64,000 bases of DNA, from the NCBI GenBank assembly GCA_963556495.2, contig OY747713.1, forward strand, positions 40,985,461 through 41,049,460. Direction: 5' to 3'. Positions 24,218 through 36,445 of the stretch are shown piece by piece (position 1 is the stretch's first letter; every line of letters begins with the position of its first letter). Under the pieces are notes generated by a model. That model did not search any database and was not told the DNA's origin. It saw nothing but the letters and a program-made list of their open reading frames with translations. Origin of the DNA: Valencia hispanica (taxonomy: Eukaryota; Chordata; Actinopteri; Cyprinodontiformes; Valenciidae). A program made the position numbers and the translations under genes.

Positions 24218-25747
24218 AAATTGGGAGCTCAGTGTCATTGGAACAATAATTTTTTTCCCTATTGTTAAAGTCAGAGTTATTACCGCCTGATAAAAATCAC
24301 GTAAAACTCGTAATATCTCCATGGAAATGACCATATTACAAACTTCCAAACAAACCTAGACAAAATCTCCACAAAGTTAGATCAGTATATTTTATTGATG
24401 TGATGAATTGTTACATAATAACAGAAAAATGTCAAGGCCAACATCAGCCTCTCCCTGTAGTTCTTCACTAGGTTGGCACCTGTCTCTTGAGGTGAACGAG
24501 TTCGAGCATGTTTGAGCATGAACATTGACTTAAGCAGTCGCTACAGATTCTCAATGATACTGAGACCTAGGCTCTGTGAGGGCCATTCCAGGACCTTGAT
24601 TTTCATCTCCCTTAAAATGCTTGGGAACAACTCTGAGGTATGCTTCAATCATGTAAAGCACTTTGAATTGCCTCGTTTCTGAAAATGTGCTACACAAATG
24701 AAATTGCCTTGCCTTGCTTTGGGTCATTATCTTACTGTAAGACTGAGTTGCACTCTAAAGCCAGATTTCTTTAAGTTATTCTTCAAAATGCCAACGTGCT
24801 GCTTTTTATTTCCAGGATCCCATGAACAAGAACGAGGTTCCCAGTGCATGAAGCAGCAAAACAGCCCTATGGCATGATGCTCCCACCGTCATGTTTAACA
24901 GTGGGAACTATGTTTTTTAGGGTTGAAGGCCTCTCCCTTCTTTTTCCAAACAAAGCAACATCCCTCTGCCCAAAGAGCTAAAGTTTAGTCTCATCAGACC
25001 AAGGAACAGACTTCCAAAACACATCACCGTATTTTAAATGCTCACGGGCAAACTTTAGTCAGGCATTGATGCGCCGTTGTTTCAGCAATGGAGTTTTTCT
25101 TGGACGGTGATCTCAAAGTCCTCTACGGTGAAGAGCTCCAACAACGGTTGTTCCTTGACACATCAACCCTAGTAGAAGCCAGTTGAGCAACAATCACCTC
25201 GCCACAGACCAGGGAATCCTTGTTGACATCTTTGGTTATTTTTCTCTCCAACGTTTTTGAACAGGTTTGTTTGTAATGATGCATCATCCAGCTGTTCTGG
25301 ACACTATGAAAAGGTTTGAAATGGCAGTGTAGCCTTTGTCTTCAAAGGCTGATATTTCTATTTCTTCTTTTTCTGGCATGATAAATTTGCTTCTTGCCAA
25401 AAGTGTCAGAGTATTCCAAGTGTTCAGGTGCCTACTGGCCCTGCTAACCAGAGACCTTTAAGTGAGGTTCACAACTGATTGATTACTTAGATGTGGCTTT
25501 AAACCTAATTGATGGTCAGATTTGTCTTGTAAATAAAGAAAGCACAGGAGAGCCTTGTCATTTTTTCCATTTTCTTGTTATAATTCAGCACATCACAAAA
25601 AATCTACTGATCATATTTGTGTTGCTTCCAGATAAAAAGTTTGAACAGTTTTTATTCTGGTCATTTCCATGGAATTCTTAAAATATTAAGAGTTTTGTGT
25701 CAATCCTGACCTTAACTGTTGTACAAAAGACAGTGAGCTCCCAATTT
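24218..25747 (-). mobile_element. DNA transposon relic (Tc1-like) with inverted ends
   Basis: The ends form an inverted repeat: aaattgggagctc at 24218-24230 against gagctcccaattt at 25735-25747. Matching inner parts follow (ccatggaaatgacc at 24319-24332 against ggtcatttccatgg near 25659). The interior is the antisense of a Tc1-like transposase gene, with phrases such as gtctcatcagaccaagg and atgatgctcccaccgtcatg, heavily mutated. A LINE tail is inserted at about 24652-24718. No open transposase frame survives. Confidence 0.7.
24652..24718 (+). mobile_element. short LINE 3' tail inside the transposon
   Basis: About 67 bp (gtaaagcactttgaattgcc ... attgccttgccttg) match the TTGCC-type LINE tail at 20618-20662 and interrupt the Tc1-like text, which resumes with tttgggtcattatc. 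Confidence 0.6.
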
Positions 25748-27161
25748 AAACTGATCTATTCACTCACTCTACTAGATAAGACAAACTGATAAAGAACACC
25801 AGCCATGCTAGTTTTCATACTGTATTTTTACCTATAGAATACAGCTTTGTGAATAGGGGGCAATGTGGTGTTTATGGTTATCATGAGAAATACCAGCTCC
25901 ACCTAACATCCGCAGCAGCAGTAGAACAGGGGGAAGAGGGGGTGAGAAAGAAGGAGAAAACCAGAAAAATAAATATCCCAGGATCAGGACAGATTCATTC
26001 TGGAATCCTGATCAAGACAAAGAAAATGACTCCCTTTTGGCTAAAGGAATGGTTTCAACCAGTTAAGACTCAGTTTACATCATCTTCCTCTCTCATGACT
26101 GTTTGAATGATCCCACATGGTCACAAGGAGGCACTGTTGTCACTTTCCCCCCGCTCACACCAAACAGGCGCTGATTAAACAGAGCGCACCCTTATGAGGT
26201 GTTAAGAGCTCGCGTCATCTGCCAGCTCAGATCGTTTGGAGGAGCTAAAACTAAACTAAACTACCAGGCTCATCAGCTCGTTGTGGACATATCGAGGTCT
26301 AATTACACATGGAGGTGACGCGACCCCTGTGACCTCCTCGTGCTCGAATGGGATTTTATGAGGACTGAGTCCTGATGAGATGGGAGCTTGTGGTTAAATC
26401 ATTTAGGCCGCAGAGTAACTGCGAGGAGGAGCTGTGATCAGGCTGCTTCTTGATGTCTTGATTGAAACAAACTCGAGAGTGCTGGCAGAACAGCATGGGC
26501 GTACACATGCACACATGCACACACACACACACACCACACGTGACACCCCGAGGTGCTGAACAGGCCATCTCTACGTGCACTCAATATCATATTTAGTGGG
26601 GCCTGGACAGGTGACAGAGTGGGCGGCCGTTCTCCCATGATCAAAGAAACACTCTGTCAATGTAATGGCCTGCTGTTCCTCATCTTTAACACCCATATCG
26701 CTGATCGCTTTGTTTACACCCATGCTGCTGCCGCCCTTGCGCTCGGCCATGGCAGACATAAAAAACGTCAACGCCATAAACCATAATGATTTCCAACGCG
26801 ATGAATGTGTGTCACAACCGCTTTACAAACTAGCCTTTTGTCAGACCCCCCCCCCCCCCAAAAAAAATAAAAACAATGAAACAACCACAAGCATCTCGAG
26901 GAAGACGCTCAGGTTTGACTCCACGACTACAGCAGGGTTTATTCATGAAGACAGGGAGCAACAGATGGGAAGCATATCTATAAATAAGTCGCTCTCCTGA
27001 AAGGGAGATTAGTGTATCTGAGCCGCTTTTTTTAATGGTCTCTGGGAGAGATTAAAAAGTAAGCTGGTTCGTAATGTGTCTCCTTTCGCTGCATCAGAGA
27101 GGACAGGATCAGATGAGAAGGACATCTCATACTGCACATGCTTAAAATGGAAAGTTTTACA
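25748..27161. other. intergenic block, candidate conserved non-coding DNA
   Basis: From about 26140 GC rises and simple repeats drop, apart from a small (CA)n near 26520 and a C run near 26848. Blocks such as 26590-26840 (ggcctgctgttcctcatc; atgctgctgccgccc) and 26880-27020 look constrained rather than random. No ORF there shows a known domain. Being 12-13 kb upstream of the KHDRBS start, these could be distal enhancers; only cross-species alignment can show this. Confidence 0.35.
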
Positions 27162-27568
27162 GTGCCTGGTAAACGTTTTCACACCCACTTTTCACATGTT
27201 GTCACAATGCAATCAAACTTTCACAGTATTTTGCGATGCTTTTAAGAGGGAAAAGCAGAGAGGGAATTTTTTTTCCCCCACTTCCCAAATGAAATCTGAA
27301 AAGTGCGCTGGATGATTCAAGCTTCACCGCAGTTCCACCTGCAAATTTTTTTTTTTTGCGATTTCGCTAAAAAAAACTTTGCATGTTCAGAGACAGAATA
27401 TTTCCCCATCCCTTTTTTTTCATCCTTTTTTTTTTTTTTTGCAAAATAGCTTGGAGCTTTGTGAGATTTGGATGAGAAGAGGAATCAGCAATTTTCACAT
27501 GAATACACTTTTAATCATCCGATTATAGTTTTGGCTGCATGTTTAGGGTCATTATACCTTTAAGTCTT

Positions 27569-27955
27569 TCAATGCCTCCAACGTGTTTTCTTCCAGGGTT
27601 GCCCTAAATGTACCTCCGTCCATCTTCCCATTAGCTCCGACCAGCTTTCCTCTCCCTGCTGAAGAAAAGTATCTACGCAGCATGATTCTGCCACCGCCGT
27701 GTTTCCCCTACGGGAGTAGTGAGATGAGACTGATTCAGTTTTGTGCCACACAAAGCTTTTTGCATGTAGGGCATACAATTCAGCTTCAGTCTCACATGAC
27801 CAAAGCATCTTTCCTGTGTCCCCTAAATGTCTTGTCGCAAATGGAACCTCTTGGAGTTTTCTTTCTTCTTTCCACTTATCTATAAAGGCCAGATTTCTGA
27901 CTGGACGTCCTTTCAAGAGATTCTCCCATCTGAGCTGTTGATCTCTACAGCTCAT
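27569..27955 (-). pseudogene. Tc1-like transposase catalytic-domain remnant
   Basis: Minus-strand translation gives FATRHLGDTGKMLWSCETEAE followed by LYALHAKSFVWHKT, the segment of the Tc1-like DDE domain around the first catalytic Asp. That position reads S-C-E-T rather than the family's S-D-E-T, so the first catalytic Asp is lost. The downstream GGG-MLWG block is not in frame. The reading frame stays open for 128 codons by chance beyond the recognisable part. Confidence 0.7.
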
Positions 27956-28239
27956 CCAAGGGTAACATTGGCTTCTTTGGCCAAGTTTATACTTTTCTGT
28001 CAGCGGAGGTGCAGAGACACGCCATCAAATGCTCTTCGGCAGGCCCACAGAGGGTCGCGGAGACATGCCCGATCTTTGAAATGTCCGTCGAAAGCTACGG
28101 AGAGCGCAAGGCTGTGATTGGTCAGCACGCCACTTACTTTACATTTTTCAACAGCACCGCCATTTACACATAAAAAATAACCCTGAGTGCTGAAGATATC
28201 TAGCAGCAGACATGGAGCAGATCGAAGAACGTCTTGCTT

Positions 28240-28740
28240 AAGGCAATAGAAGTTTATTTGTTTGGCATGCTTTCAGCAATGAGGCAGTTCAAGATGCTTT
28301 GGGTAATTAGGGGGAAAATAAAAGCAGTAAGAAAAATAAAGAACATTAAAACATTCTTCTGTTATGACGTTCCAGCTATTATTAGTCAGTTAATCAAAGG
28401 CAGCTCTTAACAGATGGGGTTTTAGCGTTGATTTAAAGGAACTCAGTGTTTCAGTAGCTTTGGAGTTTTCTAGAAGTTTGTTGGAGCATACAAACTGAAA
28501 GCTTCTTATCCAAGGTTGGTTCTGATCCTAAGGATGATTAGTAGACTGCAATTACAGAACCTGAGTGGTTGGTATAATGACAACAGATCTTCATTATACT
28601 TTGGTGCCATTCAATAATTTATAAACAAGTAAAATAATTTTGAAGTCTAATCTCTGAGCTACAGGGAGCCAGTGTAAGATGATTTATGAGTGTTCAGCGT
28701 CCGTTACAATAGCGAGTGAGTAGCTTTTTATCATATTTGT
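28240..28740 (-). mobile_element. LINE 3' fragment (L2-like), antisense
   Basis: The start (aatagaagtttatttgtttgg) is the reverse complement of an AAATAAACTT-type LINE tail. The following text ends near gggagccagtgtaagatg, a phrase also seen in the L2 fragment at 10270-10300 (ggagccaatgcaatg). No intact frame remains. It lies within the Tc1-like relic. Confidence 0.5.
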
Positions 28741-29027
28741 ACATGAAACGCTCTTGTGTATTGAAGTTGTTCAAGTGAAGAGTTTTAGTTTAAAAGTAAA
28801 AAAGTAAATACACAGTTGTTGACCAGAGTAATGACTCAAACAGGGGCACGACCCCCCCCCACACACACACACACACACAAAACCCCCCTGTTGTCCTGCC
28901 GGTGAATCACTTTGTAAGACAACCAGGGAGAGAAAAAAAAGGTGCTACAGACAAAACACACTGGAAAGGTGAGGAAATGAGTGAGAGCAGGTAGCAGCAA
29001 AATTTAGATGCATTTCAAATATATTGA

Positions 29028-29410
29028 CTATTCAGAGCCCAGAGTGTAGAGTATGTAAAATTAAATTCACACAGAGCAGGCCCTGCAGTTATCTACATTA
29101 TCTTATCTTTCTATGTTGTTTCCCTATAAATAGTTTATTTTATATGTTCAGTTTATACTTATTTTACACACAGTCAGAGTTTATTTTTGTACTTAAACAT
29201 TTATTTATTTTCTAGCTCTCTGTTCTGTGGTGAATATATGCCATTTAAATAGTAAACATTTTATACAATTATATTTGTAGATTAGTAGTTCATTTTACAT
29301 TTAGAATTTTCATTATATTGGGTTATAAATTCATTTGAGAGAAAAAAAATGTAAGGAAACATTCTCTTTAGTGAGCTGGGCCATAAGAATTCCCATCACT
29401 ACTTTCCATG
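29028..29410. repeat. hAT-like repeat, pair with 57025-57400
   Basis: This 380-bp segment matches 57025-57400 along its length, starting at agagtgtagag (29041) and running through gcaggc, tatctacattat and tagtaattcattttacat-type text to the end aattcccatcacta. The terminus (tagtgatgggaatt in reverse) resembles a hAT family end; the other terminus was not found. Confidence 0.65.
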
Positions 29411-29817
29411 TTAGAACACTGTATTGAACAGGACTCGGTGAGATGTTTAACAATAGGGATATTGTTTTAGAAACTAACTCTGCTTTAAACTTTCTCCACA
29501 TCTGTCTCCCTGACCCTCCTGCTGTGTCCTTTGGTCTTCGTGATACCTGTTTTTTTCTGATGTTCTCTAGCAAACCTCTGTGGCCTTCAGAGAACAGCCG
29601 GATTTATACTGAGATTCGATTAAATGCCAGGGGACTCCTTACTAACTGGGTGACTTCTGAAAGCAAATGGTTGCCCTGGATTTTATTAGGTGGCGTCAGA
29701 GTAATGGTGTAATTTTGTGTAGGTCTGTCATGTAAGATCCTGATAAACTAAACTGATTTGCGGTTGCAGCGTGGCTAAATCTGAAAATGTTCAAAAAGTA
29801 TGAAGACTTCTTTAAGG

Positions 29818-31399
29818 CGGTCTCCCCCACTTTATTGCTTTTCTCTACTGACTATTTGACGCCTACGGATCTCATAAGTATGCATACATAGTTCAGTTTC
29901 ATTCATAAGAGAAACGGCATTAACACCCAGACCGTTTATTTGTGTCCAACTATATCGAAATAAGAGATAGCAAATTTCAAGCTTCGCAGAGGATATAAAT
30001 GTAGATGAAAATACATCCAGTCCTCTTGCCTTTAGCCTCTGGGTCACATTCTCTTGGAAGTTATTGAAATAGCATACAGCCAGAAAAAAAAACCTCAATT
30101 ATATAAGCAGCGCTGATCAGCCTACAGATAGCCGCCCACCTGAGGCTGCCTCTGCATCTTCCACATATATTGACAGATATCTTTTTTTTTCTTCCTCTCG
30201 CTCTCTCTTTCTCTCTAGATTTCCAAACAAATGTAGAGATTGTGTACAAATCCTGTTTCCCTACCATCCGTTGAATTCCTCACAAAAGTCTGCATATATT
30301 TTGTATTTCCTGGAAGTAAGGGGCGGACTGAGAGAAATGCTGGATTTGTGGGAGCATCTTTTTAAGAAATGTCTCCCGCCTGGATGAACTCTTTAAATGT
30401 CATTGTCTGTTTTCTGGAAAGAGAAACACAGCCTCACTGAGGAACAACAGGAGCATTGTGTTACCACGTTCTACAGATGGCAGAGCTGTTCCTTTTTAAT
30501 GAATTCACAAACACGCCCAGGAGAAAACATTCTTGACCTGTGAGAAGGTGAATGGATTTCCTAAGAACTATTGACAGGGCTATCCTAACAAGGAGAAGCA
30601 ACCTAAGAAGTCATGCACTCCTGTATAATTGCCTAGAAGCCTAAAGAGGACATTTACAGAGCCTCCTGAGATGCTCTATAGCACCACTGACCGCTGTGGC
30701 TTTTGTGCATTAGAATGGAAAATTGGGAGCTGCAGCCTCTACCCTTGTGGTCCTGATGGGAAAGGCATCTTAACTGAAGAGAAATAATGTCAGCGGAAGT
30801 ACAGTTACATAAAACGTAATCAGACTAAATCAGTTTAAAATGTAAGTCTCACTACGTGTTTATGTATAGGCTGGAGCTAGCACAGCAAGCTTGCACTGGA
30901 AGTTTGAAAAGCAGTTGTTCAGCTAAACGTTCAGGGACTGCATCTTTCGAAGGCTGCATTTGAAGGCTGATATTGTCACAGCAGTAGACACATTTCCACA
31001 ATCGGAACTTTAGGGTAGTTTTATCAAACTTTCCTCTATCGGGGTAAATCTGTTGGCCCACTCCTCTCAGCTGTCATGTCTCCATACAAAATCGGCCCTT
31101 TAAGGAATTAACTAAGACGTCCGCATATCACGACCGTTTCGGGAGTGAGTAGCGTCTCTGATCAGCGCCAAAAGGCACCCACAGAATCAGAGGATAACAA
31201 GAGATGGACAAGAAAGTAGCAGAGATGGTTGCTGCATTTCAGTTTGCTATGCAATAAACTGCTTCACCAGCAACTCTTCTTATTTTACAAAGTTCTTTGT
31301 TTGGCAACATCTGCTTGTTTCCCTCTGAATTACAACAAATCCCCATGACTTAATCACAGTGCCCGCCGAGCGACTCTACCAGGCCATTTATTTTAATTT
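29818..31399. other. unassigned intergenic DNA
   Basis: About 1.6 kb without recognised genes or repeat families. The part 30080-30180 is of mixed composition and could be conserved. Confidence 0.4.
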
Positions 31400-33600
31400 A
31401 ATTTTTTAACGCGTGTCCTGTCTGGCAGTGTGGAGCTCAGAATTGGTGTCTGAGTACCAAGTAGAAGCCCGACAGATTTACTATCACAAGTGGAGCATTA
31501 CGGCTTTTGCTATAGTACTCCACTTGATATATATGTGTAAGAAATCTTTATAAGAAATTATTGTGGGGATGTTTTTTTCGATGCGCCAGGGACACGGAGA
31601 CAGAAAATAAAGGGGGAGAAAGAAAGTAGAAGATGACAGGTAGGGAAAAAAGGTTAATAGGGAGAGGGTAAACTGAAGATACAAGAAAGGAAGGGTAATA
31701 AAGAAAACACAAGAAGACATCCCAGTCCCCCTCCACACCAGCAGGATGGCAGGGTGAGGGGAAAAAAACAAATCAAACAATGGAAACTGAGAACTACACA
31801 ATCACAACCCAAAAATAGATATATGGATACAATAACAGCGTCACTGAAAAGCTCATGGTACCGATTATTACAAGATTTAGCAATGGTAACTGTGAGGTTG
31901 TAAAGCCAGAGGGTCTCAAAAAACAAAACAAAAAGTGAAAGTAAAACTGGAGACAGTTAAATTTTCTTTGGTAGTCAGTTTGCCTCCAAAGTTTTTATTC
32001 CATTACTCATTCTCCATAAATCTTAGTTAAAGTAAATCTCCATGTTCAAAGTCAGAGAATGACATCACATCACAACAATGCAATCTTTAAATGCAAGTAG
32101 AACAAAACAACATACCTGCAAATAATCAGTTCAAACCTTCAGAGGTCAAATAATCAAACACAAAAACATAAATGAAAAAACATCCAAATAACTAACCTAG
32201 GTTTTTACATAAACAAATTACAGATAAACAATTTATGAAGTTAAATCAAAACAAAACTAACATTCTGAATTGATACTAAAGGAAAACCAAAAACCCCTTT
32301 GTGTGGATTAATCCAAATGAGGCAACCAATCAGACGATATTCCAGTACTGGGCCCTCCCCTCACAACCTACTCTGGATTCAAATAAAGAAGACAACCAAC
32401 ATTCAATCCAAAAGAAAATCACATCAATATCGAATGAAAGGATAACATCCAAACATTTGCAATACCCAAAACATTACCCCCGCTAAAATATCATAGTTAT
32501 TAGATTTACTCTAAACTATGAGGAGTGAGAAAGGGACGGATGGTAAGGAGCTATTCCTTCCAATTCGTTACAGTAACCTAAGCCCAAGAATGTATCTGTA
32601 AACCCTGGAATCCCCACACCCGTGTGTGTGTGTATGAGCATGCTGGTCCATATTAGGTTTCTCCATACGAGTGTTCAATAGCTGGTGTGAGGAGCCATCG
32701 ATCCGCCTCCCAGGAATTGACGCAGACACAAAGGAGATCGGAGCTATAGAAACCCAAAGGACCCCCAAGAGAGGAGCAGAGGAGAGCCCTGGAAGAACAT
32801 CCAGCAGCTACAATGCAGGGGCCCAGGGGGCCGCAGCGACGAGCCCACAGGCTCACCTGGCAACTGGCTTTCCCAGGGCGGATCCAGCCATGGGCCCGGA
32901 GGCCTGGGACCCGAGGGCGCCCCACCCCCCAGGAGGGAACCGGCCAGGGTCCGGCCGATGAGGGCCGCCAGGCTGCAGGGGCCATGGCCAACCATTGGCT
33001 GACATGCGCCGCCGCCACCCCAGGCCAATTCCCACAGCAGACATCCCAAAGGCCCCCCGGCCCCATGCCAATAGCCCCAGCGGATGGACGGCATCTCCAG
33101 GCCAAGACCAGCCAGCACCCAGACACCGAGCTCAACCAGCTCCTGAATCTCAGTCGTGCACACCGCAGAGCACCAGCCATGCTACCAAGGAAAACCAAAC
33201 CCACCAATGAACCGACAAAGCACGAATCACATTGAACAGGAAACCAAGTGGAGATGCCGGACCCGACCCCCGCTGGGCCACTCGACAGCTACCACCAAAC
33301 AATGCTGCGCCACCCAGGCCCGGCCAGGCAGGCAACAGGGATGAACCGGCATGCCACCCAAGCACCAAGCCCCGGACACAGAGAGCCACCAACGCACCCG
33401 AGGGTAGAGGCATCAGTCACCGACAGGGAGTGACGGAGGGCAAATACACCCCTCATTTGGTGGGGGGCCTGAGATGCACCAGGCCAGAAGGCAGCCCAAG
33501 ACCCAAGACAGCATAATTTATGAGTACATACCCCCAAGGCTGGTACTCGGTTGGTTTCCGTAATTGCCCCCAAAAAAGGCCCCGTTGAGCTAGCCAGGTG
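31400..33600 (-). mobile_element. poly(A) retroposon, longer copy (copy 2) with solo LTR
   Basis: This is the same family as 4922-5664 and in the same orientation: the minus strand ends near 31400 (text tttaattttttaacgcgtgtcctg). The match to copy 1 runs to about 32790 once the LTR at 31891-32572 is set aside. Copy 2 then extends about 0.8 kb into strongly GC-rich sequence (32790-33540) unlike its surroundings. The minus-strand frames there are long but low-complexity (G/A/P/R/W-rich) and show no RT or endonuclease. The T/C-rich part resembles a LINE 3' UTR, possibly L1-like. The right limit is uncertain. Confidence 0.7.
31891..32572. mobile_element. solo LTR with 5-bp target duplication
   Basis: A 682-bp block begins tgtgaggttg and ends ttcgttaca, the canonical TG...CA of an LTR, and is flanked by perfect gtaac at 31886-31890 and 32573-32577. 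It splits the poly(A) retroposon exactly where copy 1 (5440-5455, taatgataacctcagccc) is continuous, giving an in-window empty site. There are no gag-pol genes; such solo LTRs arise by LTR-LTR recombination. The family was not identified. Confidence 0.87.
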
Positions 33601-35381
33601 AAGTGGAGACACGCTAATATCGTAAAGTTCTGGTAAAATTTGCCTGAAGTCCCTACAGTGGAAACGCAACTAATGCAACAAAGGCTGTTCAAATTCAAAG
33701 GCTCTTTCAAAAGCAGTCAACAAATGCGTACTCTTTTTCCTGGATTTTAGGGATAGCGCACAAACTCCCAGTATTCATTGAATACAGAACATTTTACTTC
33801 TTTTAACAATGGTGGACAAAGTGGTTGATAAATGGGAGAGGAGTATGGCTTTAAATAAAGCACTTGTGTTTTTTGGCTTTTATCATTTGCAGAGACATGT
33901 TTTTAATATGATCTTTGGAAAAAAAATATTTATGAAAATTATAAATGTAATTAATTAAAAAGATTTAAACAAGTTATAAAAAAACTCAGGTAGATTTTGA
34001 ACTTCATTTTTACCAGCTTCTGTTTAGGGCTATCATGGCTGCAAGGCAACAGGTCATGGCCGACTGATATGATTGCCACTCACTTTCAGTCTTCCAGACC
34101 TGGCCTACATCGTAATTAGAGTAATTACTGAACACAATCCTGGTGCTGATTTCCAACAACCTTAAAGCTAAATTTTATTTTAACTGAACAAAGGTTTTGC
34201 TCTGCAGGTCAGTCTAGCTATACTCCACTGTAGCCTCAGCAGGTCTACCACTGGATAGGCCAAGTGTAGGCCAGGCCAATGACAGCGCTCTGTTTGTAGA
34301 GAGGCGTTGGACAGGCTTAGCACCATTATGGCAGAGCTGCGACGTAGCAAAACAACCAAGATGGCGACGGCTCAGGAACAATCTGTTGTCAGTACAACAG
34401 ATATTCTCATGTTTTTCTGTCAAAAACGAGATTATTGTTGCTGTTGTTGTTGGATGCCATGACTGCCCTGTTCTTCTTCTTCTCCTCCTTCAACGGTGTA
34501 TGGTGGACTGCCCCGTTTGCTGATTTTCTGTCGCTCTGAATATGTTGTCCATTGCTCTGATTGGTCCTAGTGCTGTCCAACTGCATGCAGAGACAGTTTC
34601 AAAGACAACTGTAGATTCCGCCCCTAGGATTTACTGTAGTTTGTCTATGGGTCGTGGCCAGACTATATATGGATGGCAGGTTAACAAAAAGTTGCACAGT
34701 GAGCAAATTCATGAACTGAACTTCTAGAAAAAGCACCAATGATAGATGGCTGAGTCTTCTGATGTCTTTTGTGTCTTTGCATTTGTGCCACTGTTTATTT
34801 TTAAAGCTTGAACAGCATGCCTGTTTTTAACCAAACAAAGGCTACTCCTAAGTCATATTAAACAAGCAGGCACCTTAAATAATTTCTCCTTGAATATGCA
34901 TGTGCTGTTTGGGTTACCAGAGGTCACATTAATGTCTACACCTTGTGTTTCTATTCCTGTTGTTATTATGTGCAAGGAATTGCAGAACATAACCTGTGTT
35001 TTCCCTAAAACAATATATACCCAGTGAGTCAAAGTGTTTCTGTTAATCATCACTGATTCATATTCTCACTGCTATTTTTCTTATTCTTCATTGGCAGTGT
35101 TCCTACGGATGCCCTGTGCTATTTGGACGTCTCTTAAATTCATATTTATTATTCAAGAAGATTGGATCAAAAGTTGAGCTGATTAAAAGTAAAATAATAT
35201 TATGGTCTATTAAAGCAGTTTAGAGCGCAAAAATGTTCTGTTTTTAAAGGTAAGGAACGTTTCACTATTGTGCTTTTTTGTCACAAAGATCACTGAGTTT
35301 AATTTAATATATGACAACTGTCTTGTCAGATTAGCACATTTTAAAACTTATAAATGACTTCTTTAAAGCAAATAAAGAAGA
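33601..35381. other. unassigned intergenic DNA
   Basis: Mostly AT-rich. The part 34210-34700 resembles a repeat I could not name, with ggccaagtgtaggccaggcc near 34259 and tgattggtcctagtgctgtcc near 34559 as a weak inverted pair. No gene was recognised. Confidence 0.35.
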
Positions 35382-36445
35382 TAGGGCTGTCAAAATTAAC
35401 GCTTTAAAGCAGGTCGATTAGTTTGTGGAATAACGCGAGTAATTTTTTTAATGCAATTGACGCATGCACAGGATGACCCGCCGTGTGTTTCCAACAATTT
35501 AGCCCGCACTGCGTTCAGTGCTCCTCACGTAAAAAGGATAGCAGACCTGAACTGCATCCACGGTTCCATGTGAACATTTCTTCTCAATCGCAGGCCACAT
35601 AGAGGGATTACCGGTCTATGTCACTCCCTCCTCTACTTTGTTTAATCTGCAGAAAGAGACACAATCAACTATTGTAAACTATCATAAGATTGGAACGAGC
35701 AGATGATTAAAAATGCAACAATCTGTAGCTATAACTTCACATCAGGTAAGCCTTGGCTAACAAACAAGCCAACATAGCTAAACAACACCTCAGCAGCAAG
35801 ATAACCACAAATGATAACAGTGGGAACTGGAGTTATGTAAAGGTTTGGTTCCACACCATTTGCGGTCACGTTGATAAACAATTAATCCCTTTATTGTTCA
35901 GAAGTATACAATTCAATTCAAAAATACTTTATTGATCCCAGAGGAAAAATATGTGTTGTTGTAGCTCATACTATTTAATTCTTCAAGGAGTTGTTGTAGA
36001 TCCTAATTACTGTGGGCAAGAAGGATCTCCTGTAGCAGTCTGTGTTGCAGTGAAACTGTTGAAGCATCTGACTGAAAACACTGTTGTTGTAGGATAGTCC
36101 CATAAAGAGGATGCTCAGCTTTGTCCAATATTAATAATAAACGATCAGCTTTACATTCAGAAAATGTTAAATGGTTAGTTTGCCTCAGCAAATGGCTAAA
36201 TATTGAATAGGTTAAAAGGGCCACTTGTAAATTTGATAGTGTAATTCAAAACAACAGTTCCATGGATCTATAATGTATTTCCATTAAAAATAGAGCAAAC
36301 ACATCTGGTTTTGTCCTTTATTTACACCGAAAATTTTAATTTTTCAGTCATATTAAGAATGGTAATTAATTGTGATTAATTGTGAATAATTCACAGTTAT
36401 TCTGTGATTGATTAGATTAAAATTCTTAATCGTTTGTCAGCCCTA
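35382..36445. mobile_element. hAT-like DNA element with nested Rex1 3' end
   Basis: The ends are inverted: tagggctgtcaaaattaa at 35382 and ttaatcgtttgtcagcccta at 36426-36445. The TAGGGCTGTCA terminus is common among vertebrate hAT transposons. The interior holds repeated ATTAA/AATTAATTGTGATTAATTG-type text near the right end and a LINE fragment at 35910-36125. The 8-bp flanks (aaagaaga / aagggaaa) do not match well, so the insertion is old or the ends are a few bases off. Confidence 0.72.
35910..36125 (-). mobile_element. Rex1-type LINE 3' end
   Basis: On the minus strand this encodes CFQSDASTVSLQHRLLQEIL near the C-terminus, ends with an AATAAAGTATTTTTG-like 3' UTR, and carries a TTGAA-type tail (seen as attcaattcaaaaatac at 35911). 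It matches the 3' end of the plus-strand element at 10540-10705. Confidence 0.82.

Larger units (their letters stand above)
27162..29817 (-). mobile_element. Tc1-like transposon relic, split by insertions
   Basis: The left end cagtgcctggtaaacgtttt and right end near 29817 (aaagtatgaagacttctttaagg) are the degraded inverted termini of a widespread teleost Tc1-like family. The minus strand carries transposase remains at 27569-27955 and again at 29420-29700 (antisense phrases tgagatgtttaacaatagg and ctttggtcttcgtgat). The part between, about 27980-29415, is later material: a LINE 3' fragment and a hAT-type repeat. All coding is broken. Confidence 0.75.

Noticed and set aside
32653..33207. 184-codon minus-strand frame, and overlapping frames on both strands
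   Set aside because: Long frames are expected in GC-rich DNA; the residues are G/A/P/R/W-rich without any RT, endonuclease or other motif, and several frames are open at once.
34210..34700. possible inverted-end element
   Set aside because: The paired phrases near 34259 and 34559 are too short and diverged to define an element.
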